A DNA stretch of 64,000 nt. It comes from Colimorpha_A sp045540115 (GTDB lineage Bacteria > Bacillota > Clostridia > Oscillospirales > CAG-272). The stretch covers positions 8,588-72,587 of the forward strand of contig JAZQGR010000039.1 in NCBI GenBank assembly GCA_045540115.1, given 5' to 3'. Positions 1 through 7,988 of the stretch are shown piece after piece (position 1 is the stretch's first letter; each line of letters starts with the position of its first letter). The notes beneath the pieces are model-generated. The model had not been told where the DNA came from. It was given only the letters and a program-made list of their open reading frames with translations, and did no database searches. The position numbers and the translations under genes were made by a program.

Positions 1-107
1 CATCAAGCCGCAGTGAAATGCACGCTGGCGCGTGATGAGATACAGCCTGTAGGGCTGATGATATACACGACTGCGTCGTGATGATATGCCAAGCCTGCGG
101 CTTGGAT
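1..107. repeat. Run of short hairpins (dispersed-repeat-like)
   Basis: Four short palindromes follow one another at about 21-34, 43-57 (CAGCCTGTAGGGCTG), 67-79 (ACGACTGCGTCGT) and 89-105 (CCAAGCCTGCGGCTTGG). The last three are separated by copies of GATGATAT or near variants. No gene is visible. The stems differ in sequence while the spacer is kept, which is typical of structured dispersed repeats in Clostridia. The left end runs off the window, so its full length is unknown. Confidence 0.55.
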
Positions 108-109
108 AA

Positions 110-153
110 ACAAAAACAGAACATTTGTCGGTAGACAAATGTTCTGTTTTTGT
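110..153 (-). terminator. Terminator-like hairpin after tRNA-Trp
   Basis: A perfect 20 bp stem (110-129 with 134-153) around a GGTA loop lies directly downstream of the tRNA-Trp 3' end on the minus strand. The stem ends in A/T runs, as in an intrinsic terminator, although it is unusually long. Confidence 0.75.
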
Positions 154-229
154 TGGCAGGGGTAGAAAGGCTCGAACTCTCGACACCTGGTTTTGGAGAC
201 CAGTGCTCTACCAACTGAGCTATGCCCCT
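154..229 (-). tRNA. tRNA-Trp (CCA anticodon)
   Basis: The minus strand folds as a 76 nt tRNA with its CCA end encoded (154-156). The acceptor strand begins AGGGGCA, the D arm is GCTCAGTTGGTAGAGC, the anticodon loop is CTCCAAA with anticodon CCA, and the T arm carries GTTCGAGCC. One C-A mismatch is present in the acceptor stem. CCA reads UGG, so the tRNA carries tryptophan. A consensus promoter lies just upstream and a hairpin just downstream. Confidence 0.95.
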
Positions 230-239
230 GTACCGAAAT

Positions 240-268
240 ATTATAACACATTATTTTCGTTTTTGCAA
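240..268 (-). promoter_or_regulatory. Sigma-A promoter of tRNA-Trp
   Basis: On the minus strand TTGCAA (263-268), a 17 bp spacer and TATAAT (240-245) with an extended -10 TGT lie 10 bp before the tRNA 5' end. Confidence 0.8.
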
Positions 269-371
269 TAGGGACAGCAATAATAATTATGAATTTTTTG
301 TAAAGACGCCTTCTGTCATAGTTATCGTAGGAGCAAAATATAATGAATTATCCACTCAAAAGGAGTCTTTC

Positions 372-857
372 ATGAAAAAGACGATCATATTCATAATCAT
401 TTGTGCCGTGACTCTTTCCTCCTGCCGAGGGAATCCGAGCGCCGACACAGTCGCGTTCCGGCTGCTTAAGCTATATAATGTTCCCCCGTCATCGCAGTAT
501 ATAAAGGACGGAGTCGAGGGCGAATACGGCTACATTTCTCCCGAGGATTTTACATTTTTATACACGGGAGAAAAAGAAAAGCTCCCCGAATGGGAGCTGA
601 TAGAGGATTTCCGTATTGTGCTTTCGGACAGTCAGGAGCCATTTGAGCTTCACGTTATCCGCGTACGCTCGTCGTCCGACACTGAGGAGATCGCAAAGCT
701 TCTTCGCAAGCGCGCGGCGATGATCCGCTATCACAACAAGACGGAGGAGAGTTACCGCATTTACGAGCCGACAGTTTTTGTCCGCTCGCGTTACGTTATT
801 CTTGCCGTCACGCCCGATAACAATGCCGTCAAGCTGATGCTGAAAAGGCTAATTTAG
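372..857 (+). CDS. Small lipoprotein, DUF4358-like
   Basis: The start at 372 is chosen because AAAGGAGT lies 5-6 bases upstream and the protein then begins with a signal peptide ending in a lipobox (LSSC, about residues 16-19). A longer reading frame upstream has no ribosome site. The mature part of about 140 residues is charged. It ends in a segment (residues about 85-160) with the pattern of DUF4358 lipoproteins of Clostridia: an alpha-beta unit with HVIRVRSSSDTEEI, then a final YVILAVTPDNNAVK strand and helix. Function is unknown; it should be anchored on the outer face of the membrane. Its last 9 bases overlap the convergent gene at 849-1520, with no terminator between them. The family call is by eye. 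Confidence 0.75.
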   Translation: MKKTIIFIIICAVTLSSCRGNPSADTVAFRLLKLYNVPPSSQYIKDGVEGEYGYISPEDFTFLYTGEKEKLPEWELIEDFRIVLSDSQEPFELHVIRVRSSSDTEEIAKLLRKRAAMIRYHNKTEESYRIYEPTVFVRSRYVILAVTPDNNAVKLMLKRLI

Positions 858-1520
858 CTTTCTGTAAATGAAGGCATTACCCTTCTGCCCGACCTTTTCG
901 ACGATCTTGGCACAAATAAGTATCTGCAGCATAGACCAAGCGCCCATGCTTCCGAGCTTATTTGCCTTGTCAAATTCCTTCGCTGTAAATTCGCCGTCGG
1001 GAATACTGTCGACAAGCATCGCGTAGTCTTCATTTTCTACTATGTTCATTTCCGAAACAAAAGATAACGGTATACGATCCTCTCGGACAGACGAGCGCTT
1101 CCCTTTTCGCCTTTTGTAATTCAGCTCCTCGATAAAAACAAGTTTTAATGCGAAATTCGGGTGACCAATATATTCCCTTATTTTAAAAAGCTCGGGGCAA
1201 ACGTCAGATGGTCTGCCCTTCACGGGCGAGCGTCTGCGCTCCGAGATTTCCCCCGTTTTCGGATCTACAAAAATGACCCATCTCTTTACCGCTATCGGGT
1301 AAACGACTGTCACCTCGTTCTCGTTCAGAAAATAGTCGAGCTTATTTTTCATTCTCGTAAACGAAGTCGTTTCGATCTCGCAGATGCAGTTGCCGTGCTT
1401 TATGTCAGCGACAAAGGGCCCGTATTCCACCTCATGGAACGCGGGATCGGGCTCTATGTATTTTTTCAGCGCAAGGTGGAGCGTATGCTCGTTTAGTGAG
1501 CCGATTATTTTTTCTGCCAT
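849..1520 (-). CDS. Unknown protein, possible PD-(D/E)XK nuclease-like fold
   Basis: The start at 1520 (MAEKIIG) is preferred over an ATG 42 bases upstream because GAGG stands 6 bases before it. The protein has about 223 residues and no signal peptide or membrane segment. Residues about 28-55 hold an acidic pattern VEYGPFVADI followed by CEIETTSF, which resembles the Asp...Glu-x-Glu core of PD-(D/E)XK nuclease-like proteins. The C-terminal 60 residues look like a small winged-helix unit (FTAKEFDKANKLGSMGAW). A role in DNA binding or cleavage is inference only. The gene follows the Cys-rich gene 1569-2345 with a 48-base gap that contains a 9 bp hairpin touching its ribosome site. Confidence 0.6.
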   Translation of the reverse strand: MAEKIIGSLNEHTLHLALKKYIEPDPAFHEVEYGPFVADIKHGNCICEIETTSFTRMKNKLDYFLNENEVTVVYPIAVKRWVIFVDPKTGEISERRRSPVKGRPSDVCPELFKIREYIGHPNFALKLVFIEELNYKRRKGKRSSVREDRIPLSFVSEMNIVENEDYAMLVDSIPDGEFTAKEFDKANKLGSMGAWSMLQILICAKIVEKVGQKGNAFIYRKLN

Positions 1521-1530
1521 AATTGTCCTC

Positions 1531-1552
1531 GGGAAGCCCTTTCGGGCTTCCC
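1531..1552 (-). promoter_or_regulatory. Hairpin next to the ribosome site of 849-1520
   Basis: A perfect 9 bp stem (GGGAAGCCC with GGGCTTCCC, 4-base loop) ends immediately before the GAGGAC ribosome site of the gene starting at 1520 on the minus strand. There is no U-run after it on that strand, so it is not a clear terminator. It could shield or space the ribosome site, or mark an mRNA processing point. Confidence 0.5.
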
Positions 1553-1568
1553 TTTTCATCATCTTATT

Positions 1569-2345
1569 TTAACATCTGAGCGAAGGGGGCGAAAACTCGT
1601 TTATCGGGAACGCCATCTTTTCAAAGAGCGAGCAGGGATCCTCCTCGCAGACAGGCGGACAGGTCTTTTCGGGAACGCTGTACTCGGTCGCCTGAATGAG
1701 ATACTGTCCCGGGCGCTCAATACGGACTATCGAGAAGAAGCCGAGAGTAACGTAAAGAGTTCTTCCGTTATCGCAGTCGCAAAGCGAGCCGTTGACAAAC
1801 GCGCAAACGTTTTCGGGGATCTCGCCTATTGAGCAGCAGGGGCGGCAACAGGGCTTATCGACGTTGCATACCGAAAGAACGATAGGATCGACGGTCTCAA
1901 GAACAACTGTTGGCATATTGGTCGTCGCACTTCCCTCGGGCGCGGGATCGCAAAATTCGCAGGAAGGGCAGCTCTTGAAGATATTTACGTTGCCCTCGCT
2001 TCCGTAAAGGATGACCTTCTTATCGCAAACTGCAATTCCCTCAAACTCAACCGATCTTCCGACGTTTACGCACGCCTCAAAGACGAGCTTAACGTAGAAG
2101 CGGATAAGTATCTGGTAAAAGCCCTTGTTAAACTGAACGGGCTCGGTGTCGATGTTAACGCCGACGATCTTTGTGCTCTTGACTCTGATCGCGCCGGCTC
2201 TGTCTATAATATCCTGTCCGAAATCGGTAAGATAGACCTTGACGTCCGAAAAGCAATCCTTATCCTTGCAGCTGTCAAGAACTCGGTTTACGTCGATAAC
2301 TACGGTCTCTTTTCCGTATCCGGAGGGGCATCTGTTATCTGCCAT
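1569..2345 (-). CDS. Cysteine-rich protein of unknown function
   Basis: The start at 2345 has a strong site (GGGAGG, 9 bases away). The protein has 258 residues, no signal peptide and many cysteines grouped in the second half: CPSCEFC near 129-135, CCRPCC near 167-172, CDCDN and CPPVCEEDPC near the C-terminus. The first 120 residues look like beta-rich structure with alternating hydrophobic strands. I do not recognise the family. A Cys-rich, strand-rich cytoplasmic protein in a spore-former might be a spore coat or spore envelope component, but nothing here proves it. It lies between the P-loop gene 2472-2879, from which a terminator separates it, and the gene at 849-1520. Confidence 0.7.
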   Translation of the reverse strand: MADNRCPSGYGKETVVIDVNRVLDSCKDKDCFSDVKVYLTDFGQDIIDRAGAIRVKSTKIVGVNIDTEPVQFNKGFYQILIRFYVKLVFEACVNVGRSVEFEGIAVCDKKVILYGSEGNVNIFKSCPSCEFCDPAPEGSATTNMPTVVLETVDPIVLSVCNVDKPCCRPCCSIGEIPENVCAFVNGSLCDCDNGRTLYVTLGFFSIVRIERPGQYLIQATEYSVPEKTCPPVCEEDPCSLFEKMAFPINEFSPPSLRC

Positions 2346-2437
2346 GATTATTTTCCTCCCATTTTGGTTTCGTTATAAGAGCAAAATGCTCTCACAAACA
2401 TTCTATGTAAATAAACAAAACCGGTGAGAGGAAAAAA

Positions 2438-2461
2438 CTGCCGTGTGATCTCACACGGCAG
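2438..2461. terminator. Bidirectional terminator after the P-loop gene
   Basis: An 11 bp stem (CTGCCGTGTGA with TCACACGGCAG) around a 2-base loop is followed by T6 on the minus strand and by a T-run on the plus strand. It ends the pgi/P-loop transcript. Confidence 0.85.
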
Positions 2462-2471
2462 AATTTTTTAA

Positions 2472-2879
2472 TTAAAGATACTGGTGATACTTCTCGGGAA
2501 GCTCTTCAACAGCAAGCGAAGACGTGATAACAAAGTTTACGGGGTGAGTTGCGGTGAAAGAAACAACGTTATCAAGGAATGCCGTAAATTCAGCCATATC
2601 GTTTCCGCAGATCTTGAGAGCGGAATCTATGAATATATCGGACACGTCGAAGTTCGAGCCGTAGTTACCGGCAACGAAGCCGTAAAGCTTAGCAGCGTTG
2701 TTGATAAGATATTCGTCAGTATCAAGAAGCTTTGCCTGATGCTTTACCTCGTGGATAAGCTTGGTACCCTTTTCGATGAATACGACAGCTCCCTTGGTTT
2801 CAGCGAGCTTAGCGTTAGCCATTTCTACGATGGTCTTGGTCTTGCCCGAGCCTTTGAGTCCTACGATAAGTTTGAGCAT
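2472..2879 (-). CDS. Small P-loop nucleotide-binding protein
   Basis: A 135-residue cytoplasmic protein that begins with a Walker A loop (GLKGSGKT, residues 7-14). A hydrophobic strand ending FIE (about 33-35) follows, and a late strand VNFVITSS could serve as sensor. The fold suggests a minimal ATP- or GTP-binding domain, but no catalytic or substrate domain is attached. GGAGG lies 8 bases before the start. It is 30 bases downstream of pgi and ends at a strong terminator, so the two are probably co-transcribed. The partner or substrate is unknown; the family appears as an unnamed ATP-binding protein in gut Clostridia. Confidence 0.8.
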   Translation of the reverse strand: MLKLIVGLKGSGKTKTIVEMANAKLAETKGAVVFIEKGTKLIHEVKHQAKLLDTDEYLINNAAKLYGFVAGNYGSNFDVSDIFIDSALKICGNDMAEFTAFLDNVVSFTATHPVNFVITSSLAVEELPEKYHQYL

Positions 2880-2909
2880 GGTGGTTTACCTCCAAAAATT
2901 GATTACAAA

Positions 2910-4253
2910 TTAGTTAATTCTGCCCTTGAGCTCCTCACGGCGCTTATCGTGCTCTGCGCCGGGCTTGCCGAGGAGGGCGTACATATTGTTCTTGTAGCCT
3001 TCAACACCGGGCTGGTCGAAGGGGTTTACACCGAGGGTGTAACCCGATACGGCACAGGCAAGCTCGAAGAAGTATACAAGATATCCGAAGTCGGCGGCGC
3101 TTCTGCCGTCGAGCTCGAGAACGAGATTGGGAACTCCGCCGTCGGTATGGGAGAGAACTGTCGCGAGGAAGGCGTTATGGTTTACCTCGTGCATCGTCTT
3201 GCCCGAAACGAAATTCATTTCGTCGACGTTCTGCGGATCGTTCGGAATAGCAAGGGGGCTAACGTCATTCTTGATATCGATGACGGTCTCGAAGAGAGTG
3301 CGCTCACCCTGCTGAATATACTGACCGAGGGAGTGAAGGTCTGTCGAGAAGACGACCGACGCGGGGAAAAGTCCGACGCCGTCCTTGCCCTCGCTCTCAC
3401 CGTAAAGCTGCTTCCACCACTCGTTCATCATCGCGAGCGCGGGATCGTAAGTTACCATAATTTCGGTCTTCTTACCTTCGCGGTAGAGTATATTTCTTGC
3501 TGCTGCGTACTTGTAGCAGTCATTTTTCATCATATCGGGCTCGGCGAAATCATTTCTTGCCGCCTGAGCGCCCTGCATCATTGCATCAATATCGATTCCC
3601 GCAACCGCGATCGGAAGAAGTCCTACTGCGGTAAGAACCGAGTATCTGCCGCCGACGTCGTCCGGTACTACGAAGGTCTCGTAACCCTTTTCGGTCGCAA
3701 GCTCCTTCATCTTACCCTTTGCCTTATCGGTCGTAATGAAGATTCTTTCTCTTGCGCCCTCCTCGCCGTACTTCTTTTCAAGAAGCTCGCGGAAGATGCG
3801 GAACGCGATAGCGGGCTCTGTCGTTTTACCTGACTTGGATATTACGTTGATACAGATATCCTTACCCTCGCAGATAGAGAGAAGCTCGTTAAGATATGCG
3901 GAATTTATGTTATTTCCTGCAAAGTATACGTCGGGAGTATCCTTCTTAAGCGCGTTATAGAACGGGCTGCGACAGAACTCTATCGCCGCTCTTGCTCCGA
4001 GGTAAGAGCCGCCGATACCGATGGCGATAAAGATATCGCAGGACTTCTTTATCTTCTCGGCCGCTGTCTTTATGCGGGAAAATTCTTCTTTGTCGTAATT
4101 TTCGGGAAGATCGACCCAGCCGATGAAATCGTTTCCTGCGCCGCTTCCGTCACGGAGTGTTTTTACCGCCGCGTTGACCTCGCCGGAGATAGCATTAAGC
4201 TTCTCAGCGGTTACAACGTCGGAGGCATACTTGGTATTAAGTCTGACTGCCAT
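2910..4253 (-). CDS. pgi: Glucose-6-phosphate isomerase
   Basis: Interconverts glucose 6-phosphate and fructose 6-phosphate in glycolysis and gluconeogenesis, in the cytoplasm. The 447-residue product has the usual length of the short Firmicutes form. Seen motifs are GIGGSYLGAR (79-88), the phosphate-binding SKSGKTTEP, the family signature DDVGGRYSVLTAVG, and the C-terminal catalytic region with ACAVSGYTLGVNPFDQPGVE. The start at 4253 (MAVRL) is placed where family similarity begins; the frame stays open another 51 codons upstream but reads through the promoter there. The ribosome site is weak (GAAAGG, about 15 bases away). It is the first gene of a unit with the P-loop gene 2472-2879 and diverges from rnpB. 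Confidence 0.96.
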   Translation of the reverse strand: MAVRLNTKYASDVVTAEKLNAISGEVNAAVKTLRDGSGAGNDFIGWVDLPENYDKEEFSRIKTAAEKIKKSCDIFIAIGIGGSYLGARAAIEFCRSPFYNALKKDTPDVYFAGNNINSAYLNELLSICEGKDICINVISKSGKTTEPAIAFRIFRELLEKKYGEEGARERIFITTDKAKGKMKELATEKGYETFVVPDDVGGRYSVLTAVGLLPIAVAGIDIDAMMQGAQAARNDFAEPDMMKNDCYKYAAARNILYREGKKTEIMVTYDPALAMMNEWWKQLYGESEGKDGVGLFPASVVFSTDLHSLGQYIQQGERTLFETVIDIKNDVSPLAIPNDPQNVDEMNFVSGKTMHEVNHNAFLATVLSHTDGGVPNLVLELDGRSAADFGYLVYFFELACAVSGYTLGVNPFDQPGVEGYKNNMYALLGKPGAEHDKRREELKGRIN

Positions 4254-4290
4254 TGAATAAAAACCGTTTGCCTTTCTGTTAGTTATAATA

Positions 4291-4319
4291 ATTATATCGC
4301 ATTTCTTGTGATTTTGCAA
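4291..4319 (-). promoter_or_regulatory. Sigma-A promoter of pgi
   Basis: Minus strand TTGCAA (4314-4319), 17 bp, TATAAT (4291-4296). It lies 38 bp before the pgi start and back to back with the rnpB promoter. Confidence 0.75.
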
Positions 4320-4374
4320 TAGCAAACTATAAATATTCTGAACTTTTTTATCAAAAACATAAGAGAAACTCAAG

Positions 4375-4403
4375 TTGACAACGTGAAAATAATATGTTAT
4401 AAT
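4375..4403 (+). promoter_or_regulatory. Sigma-A promoter of rnpB
   Basis: Perfect TTGACA (4375-4380), 17 bp spacer ending TGT, and TATAAT (4398-4403). Transcription should start near 4410, at the 5' strand of the RNase P helix P1. Confidence 0.9.
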
Positions 4404-4409
4404 CACAGC

Positions 4410-4783
4410 GTGACCGAGAAATGTGCTCGCGCGGTATTGCGCCGTAAGGTATTACCGTGAGGAAAGTCCGGGCTTCACAGAGCAAGGGTAACGGATAACG
4501 TCCGCCGAAGGCGACTTCAGGGAAAGTGCAACAGAAATAAACCGCCGCGTATGCGGTAAGGATGGAAAGGCGAGGTAAGAGCTCACCGGCTCTCGCGGTA
4601 ACGCAGAGCAAATGTAAACCCTACCCGAAGCAACTCCCCTTAGAGACTGATTTTTCACTGCCTGCTCGGCAGCGCTCTCGGGGCGGCTTGAGCCGTGCGG
4701 TAACGCACGGAATAGATAGATGAGTACAGGTCCTTGCCTTGGCAACTCAAGGACAACAGAACCCGGCTTATAATTTCGGTCTG
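4410..4783 (+). ncRNA. rnpB: RNase P RNA, bacterial type A
   Basis: Catalytic RNA of RNase P, which trims tRNA 5' leaders. The universally conserved core GAGGAAAGTCCGGGCTTC lies at about 4459-4476, and the other core half ACAGAACCCGGCTTATA lies near the 3' end. The 5' GACCGAGAAAT pairs with 3' ATTTCGGTC to form P1, which closes the molecule. Length is about 375 nt. It has its own near-perfect promoter and an intrinsic terminator just after the P1 strand. The exact 3' end is uncertain by a few bases. Confidence 0.95.
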
Positions 4784-4808
4784 CTCCCCGTACGGGGAGC
4801 GCTTTTTC
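4783..4808 (+). terminator. rnpB terminator
   Basis: 8 bp stem GCTCCCCG/CGGGGAGC followed by GCTTTTT, immediately after RNase P helix P1. Confidence 0.85.
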
Positions 4809-4815
4809 GTATAAG

Positions 4816-4843
4816 AAAAGCACCTGCTTTTGCAGGTGCTTTT
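4816..4843 (-). terminator. Terminator of lipoprotein 4858-7176
   Basis: 12 bp stem AAAAGCACCTGC/GCAGGTGCTTTT around a T4 loop, 15 bases after the stop codon on the minus strand. It could act in both directions, and so also back up the rnpB terminator. Confidence 0.85.
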
Positions 4844-4857
4844 TACATTTTCAGTTA

Positions 4858-7176
4858 TTACTGATAGCTTGTTTCCCAGAGACGGCACTTATAGAAGCGT
4901 CCCTGATCGGAATGGATCTTGACGGGAGTAGTGCTGCCTTTTTTAACGTACTCGATGTAGGTTGTGTTCCAACCCTCACCAAGATTATCGTGATACATAT
5001 AGAACAAATCGCCATCAGCAGTGTTTCCGACGCCCTTGATAGCGTCCTCATCAACGAGAACTGTATAGGTCTTTGCTACCTTGTCGTAAACGTAGAGATA
5101 ATGGCTCGTTGATACGAGAAGCTTGTTCTTATCTCCGCGGTAGGGCTGGAGATCGTGAATATCAGTATCGGGTGCATCAGGAGCGGAGAGCTTGGTATCC
5201 TTTTCAACGGTAACGGTACCGTCAGCGTTGAGAGTTACGTTAAGCGCCCAAAGATAAGAACCGCCCGTTACCCAAAGAACCTCGTACTCGGGATCCCAAA
5301 GAACGCCGTGAGCATGATGGAGTGGGAGAGTGTAAAGGATCTTTGTGGGATCTGCGCCGTTTATGTTATAGAAGTTTACGCAATGACCGACGGTTCCGCC
5401 GACAGCGATTATACCGTTAGGCATAATATCAAGGCTGTGGGAATTACCGGGGGCATTGGTGGTACTCCAGACGACCTCCTTGGTGTCAACAGCTACCATC
5501 TCGACATTCGTTCCGACGGTTACGAGAAGAACGTCACCGTAAGGAGAGTAGTTGCGGATCTTGAAGCCGCTGACGCCGCCAACAGTGATATTATAGCTCC
5601 ATACGGGGTTATTCATATTTCCCGTAGTAATGTCAAATACCTGTATCTGCTTTTTGGTCTGGTTTGCCATTGCTATAAGGATAGCGGACTCGTTATTCTT
5701 GGTCTTATCGTTTCCGCACTTATCGCAAATATTATCGTTTCCGTACATACATGCCTCCGAGGATATATCCGTACTGTCACAGCAGATACGGTTGAATCGG
5801 TGCTTACCGTTGCCTACGTAAGTATAGGTTCCGTTTGCATCCTTATGGTTATTTGCGGCAATGGGGGCGACCTCGTAGCCGCAGATGCCGCAGACCGCAG
5901 CCTTATAGCAGTTGGCGTCGTTTGCGGTTACGTCGTGCTTACAAGCCTCGCCGCAGCCCTTACAGCTGCCGTTCTTCCACTCGTGATCCTTCTCGGTAAG
6001 AAGGTTCTTTGCGCTTTGGTCCTTATAGAGCTTTCCGCAGTAGCAGGAATAATAGGTGCTTACACCGGGGGCGCAGAAATCGGGAGCGCCGTTGTGTTTT
6101 TCCAAAGTAGTGGAATCGCAGGTATGATCCTGCTGAACGATCTTTACGTTTGAAACCTTGAAGCAGTTCGGGTCATTAGACTTATGCTCCGACTGGCTAT
6201 TCGAGAAGGTAACGTTTGTTTTCTGCTCGAAGGCGAACATCAGAACGTCGCCCGCTTCAAGAGTAACGGTACCAGTCAAGGTCTTTGTTGTGTTATCTGA
6301 AGTAGGAGTAAAGGTCGAAAGCACTTCACCGTTCTTTCTTACTGTTACTTCGAAGGAAAGCGTGGTTCCGCCTGCCGCGAAGAGAAGAAGCTGAACGGTC
6401 TCGGTGTAGGTGTAGTCACCCGCAACAGGTGCAGTGAACGTGATCGCACCGGGCTTGCCGCCGTGAACGACAGCATAGATACCGCTGTCATCGGCGGTTG
6501 CGGAGAAGGTCTTACCGCTCCAGCGCTGATTCCAGTTTGTATACCAGCCGCCCTTCTTGTATGCAACGCCGTCGTTGCTCTGAACCGACGCCTCATTATC
6601 GTGTACGCCGAAGTACGGCCCGGGGAGCTTGCCGTGTCCGCCGCTTCCAAGTTTTTGTGCTTTGTAATCTGCAATAGAGATAGAGGAATCAGTAAGCTTG
6701 GGAGTAGCTGTATTAAGATCGGTATAGCCGAGAAGCTTCCACTGTCCGATATAAGGCATTACCCAGCCGTTTGCGTCGGTTTCCGTTGCAACCGACCAGT
6801 CGGTAGGCATATTCCATACCGAAGCATTGGGATCGTCGGGAGCGGGATCAGCTCCGCCGGGGTTTGTCGTTTCCTCCGGCTTGGTAGTACCCGTCGGCTT
6901 TGTAGTGCCATCGGGCTTCGTTGTGCCTTCAGGTGCGGTCGTCGTACCGTCGGGTGTGGTCGTACTGTCGGGTGTAGTCGTAGTACCCGGGGTTGTCGTT
7001 GTATCGGGATCGGTCGTATCGTCGGGCTCAGTCGTACCGTCAGGATCAGTAGTTCCCGAGGGAGTTGTACTTACTTCGGGAGTCGTGGACGAGGGCTTCT
7101 TGCCGCCGTTACCAGCGCAGGCAACAACGGAGAAGATCATCATGAACGCCATCATAAGTGCTAAAAGCTTTTTCAT
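4858..7176 (-). CDS. Large surface lipoprotein: Thr/Pro linker, Cys-pair region, propeller-like end
   Basis: A 772-residue exported lipoprotein (lipobox Cys20; AGGAG before the start). Residues about 30-108 are a low-complexity linker built of TTP, PDGTT and TKP units, likely to hold the rest away from the wall. Residues about 180-350 are beta-rich, with alternating strands as in a jelly-roll or carbohydrate-binding domain. Residues about 353-490 carry paired cysteines (CYCGK, CKGCGEAC, CGICGYE, CDKCGND), as in short Zn-ribbon-like repeats of clostridial surface proteins. Residues about 499-772 have repeated strand blades (VFDITTGN, GIIAVGG, LWVTGGSYLWALN, YLYVYDK) and look like a YVTN- or DUF6528-type beta-propeller. 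Binding of a surface ligand or glycan is inferred. It is monocistronic, with its own promoter and terminator. Confidence 0.8.
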   Translation of the reverse strand: MKKLLALMMAFMMIFSVVACAGNGGKKPSSTTPEVSTTPSGTTDPDGTTEPDDTTDPDTTTTPGTTTTPDSTTTPDGTTTAPEGTTKPDGTTKPTGTTKPEETTNPGGADPAPDDPNASVWNMPTDWSVATETDANGWVMPYIGQWKLLGYTDLNTATPKLTDSSISIADYKAQKLGSGGHGKLPGPYFGVHDNEASVQSNDGVAYKKGGWYTNWNQRWSGKTFSATADDSGIYAVVHGGKPGAITFTAPVAGDYTYTETVQLLLFAAGGTTLSFEVTVRKNGEVLSTFTPTSDNTTKTLTGTVTLEAGDVLMFAFEQKTNVTFSNSQSEHKSNDPNCFKVSNVKIVQQDHTCDSTTLEKHNGAPDFCAPGVSTYYSCYCGKLYKDQSAKNLLTEKDHEWKNGSCKGCGEACKHDVTANDANCYKAAVCGICGYEVAPIAANNHKDANGTYTYVGNGKHRFNRICCDSTDISSEACMYGNDNICDKCGNDKTKNNESAILIAMANQTKKQIQVFDITTGNMNNPVWSYNITVGGVSGFKIRNYSPYGDVLLVTVGTNVEMVAVDTKEVVWSTTNAPGNSHSLDIMPNGIIAVGGTVGHCVNFYNINGADPTKILYTLPLHHAHGVLWDPEYEVLWVTGGSYLWALNVTLNADGTVTVEKDTKLSAPDAPDTDIHDLQPYRGDKNKLLVSTSHYLYVYDKVAKTYTVLVDEDAIKGVGNTADGDLFYMYHDNLGEGWNTTYIEYVKKGSTTPVKIHSDQGRFYKCRLWETSYQ

Positions 7177-7207
7177 AAAAAATCTCCTCTTCTATAATGC
7201 TAACCAA

Positions 7208-7236
7208 TTTTAACACATCTCAAAAAGGGTTGTCAA
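7208..7236 (-). promoter_or_regulatory. Sigma-A promoter of 4858-7176
   Basis: Minus strand TTGACA (7231-7236), 17 bp, TTAAAA (7208-7213), 31 bp before the start codon. Confidence 0.75.
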
Positions 7237-7310
7237 CCTTAAACGTAAATTCTCCATAATGCTCAAAAAGTGCCACTATATTTTGTTCATCAAGTACAGC
7301 GCGGCAGAAA

Positions 7311-7337
7311 AAACCCACCTGCTCGGCAGGTGGGTTT
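7311..7337 (-). terminator. Terminator after lipoprotein 7342-7959
   Basis: 12 bp stem AAACCCACCTGC/GCAGGTGGGTTT with a 3-base loop, followed by a U-rich tail on the minus strand. It ends the operon that begins at 10338. Confidence 0.85.
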
Positions 7338-7341
7338 CTTA

Positions 7342-7959
7342 TTACTTATTAGCGGCTGCAATCTTAGCGGCAATCGTTGCAACGCCTGCGGTAAAGGTAG
7401 TTTTAAGGTCAGCGTCCTTGATTCTGAGCTCCATGTTATTGATCTTATTGGTCCAGTCGATCGACTCGAAAATAAGCTCGTTAACACCGTCTCTGTATTC
7501 CTGCGAAACCTTGTCATCCTTGTGTGCTTCGTAGAATGCAACGTACTCGTCTGCCCAAGCATCGTATTCGTCAAGGAAGGTATCGACGTCCGCGCTTGTT
7601 GCATCGTCGGAAACGCCTCCGGAAATTTCCTTGGATATTCTGTTGATCTCAGCAACGAATGCGCTCTTCTCCTCGGGGAAATCGGAAAGAGCGAGGAACA
7701 TTTCGTTGGTTCTGTCGATCCACTCCGCGATCTCGTTAGGCCATCTGCCGAGCGCATCCATAACAACAGGGCTGTTAGGATTTGCCTTGAAAGCCTTCTG
7801 CCAGTTTACGTACTCGGTCGCCCACTCATCGTATTCCTCGATAAGCTCTTCCCATTCGGGGGGATCCTGCTTGGGGGGATCGCTCTTTTTCGGCTCGTTA
7901 CAAGCGAAGAAGGTGAGCATGAGTGCTCCGCAGAGGAGCATGGTTAAGATTCTTTTCAT
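7342..7959 (-). CDS. Lipoprotein with two aromatic-acidic helical repeats (DUF6591-like)
   Basis: A 205-residue lipoprotein (MKRILTM..., lipobox FFAC near residue 20; AAAGGAG 7 bases upstream). The mature part is almost wholly helical and holds two related units: EEYDEWATEYVNWQKAF near residue 42, and DEYDAWADEYVAFYEA near 130. This is the pattern I associate with DUF6591-type lipoproteins of gut Clostridia, a family without a known function. It is the last gene of the unit kinase - hydrolase - ruvX - lipoprotein (29-base gap from ruvX), but its link to those enzymes is not evident. Confidence 0.8.
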   Translation of the reverse strand: MKRILTMLLCGALMLTFFACNEPKKSDPPKQDPPEWEELIEEYDEWATEYVNWQKAFKANPNSPVVMDALGRWPNEIAEWIDRTNEMFLALSDFPEEKSAFVAEINRISKEISGGVSDDATSADVDTFLDEYDAWADEYVAFYEAHKDDKVSQEYRDGVNELIFESIDWTNKINNMELRIKDADLKTTFTAGVATIAAKIAAANK

Positions 7960-7988
7960 GGTTTTTCTCCTTTGAAAATATATAAATT

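Noticed and set aside
6827..7100. TTP-linker repeat in 4858-7176, considered as a minisatellite or CRISPR
   Set aside because: Unit length and sequence vary and the frame is kept; it is a protein linker.
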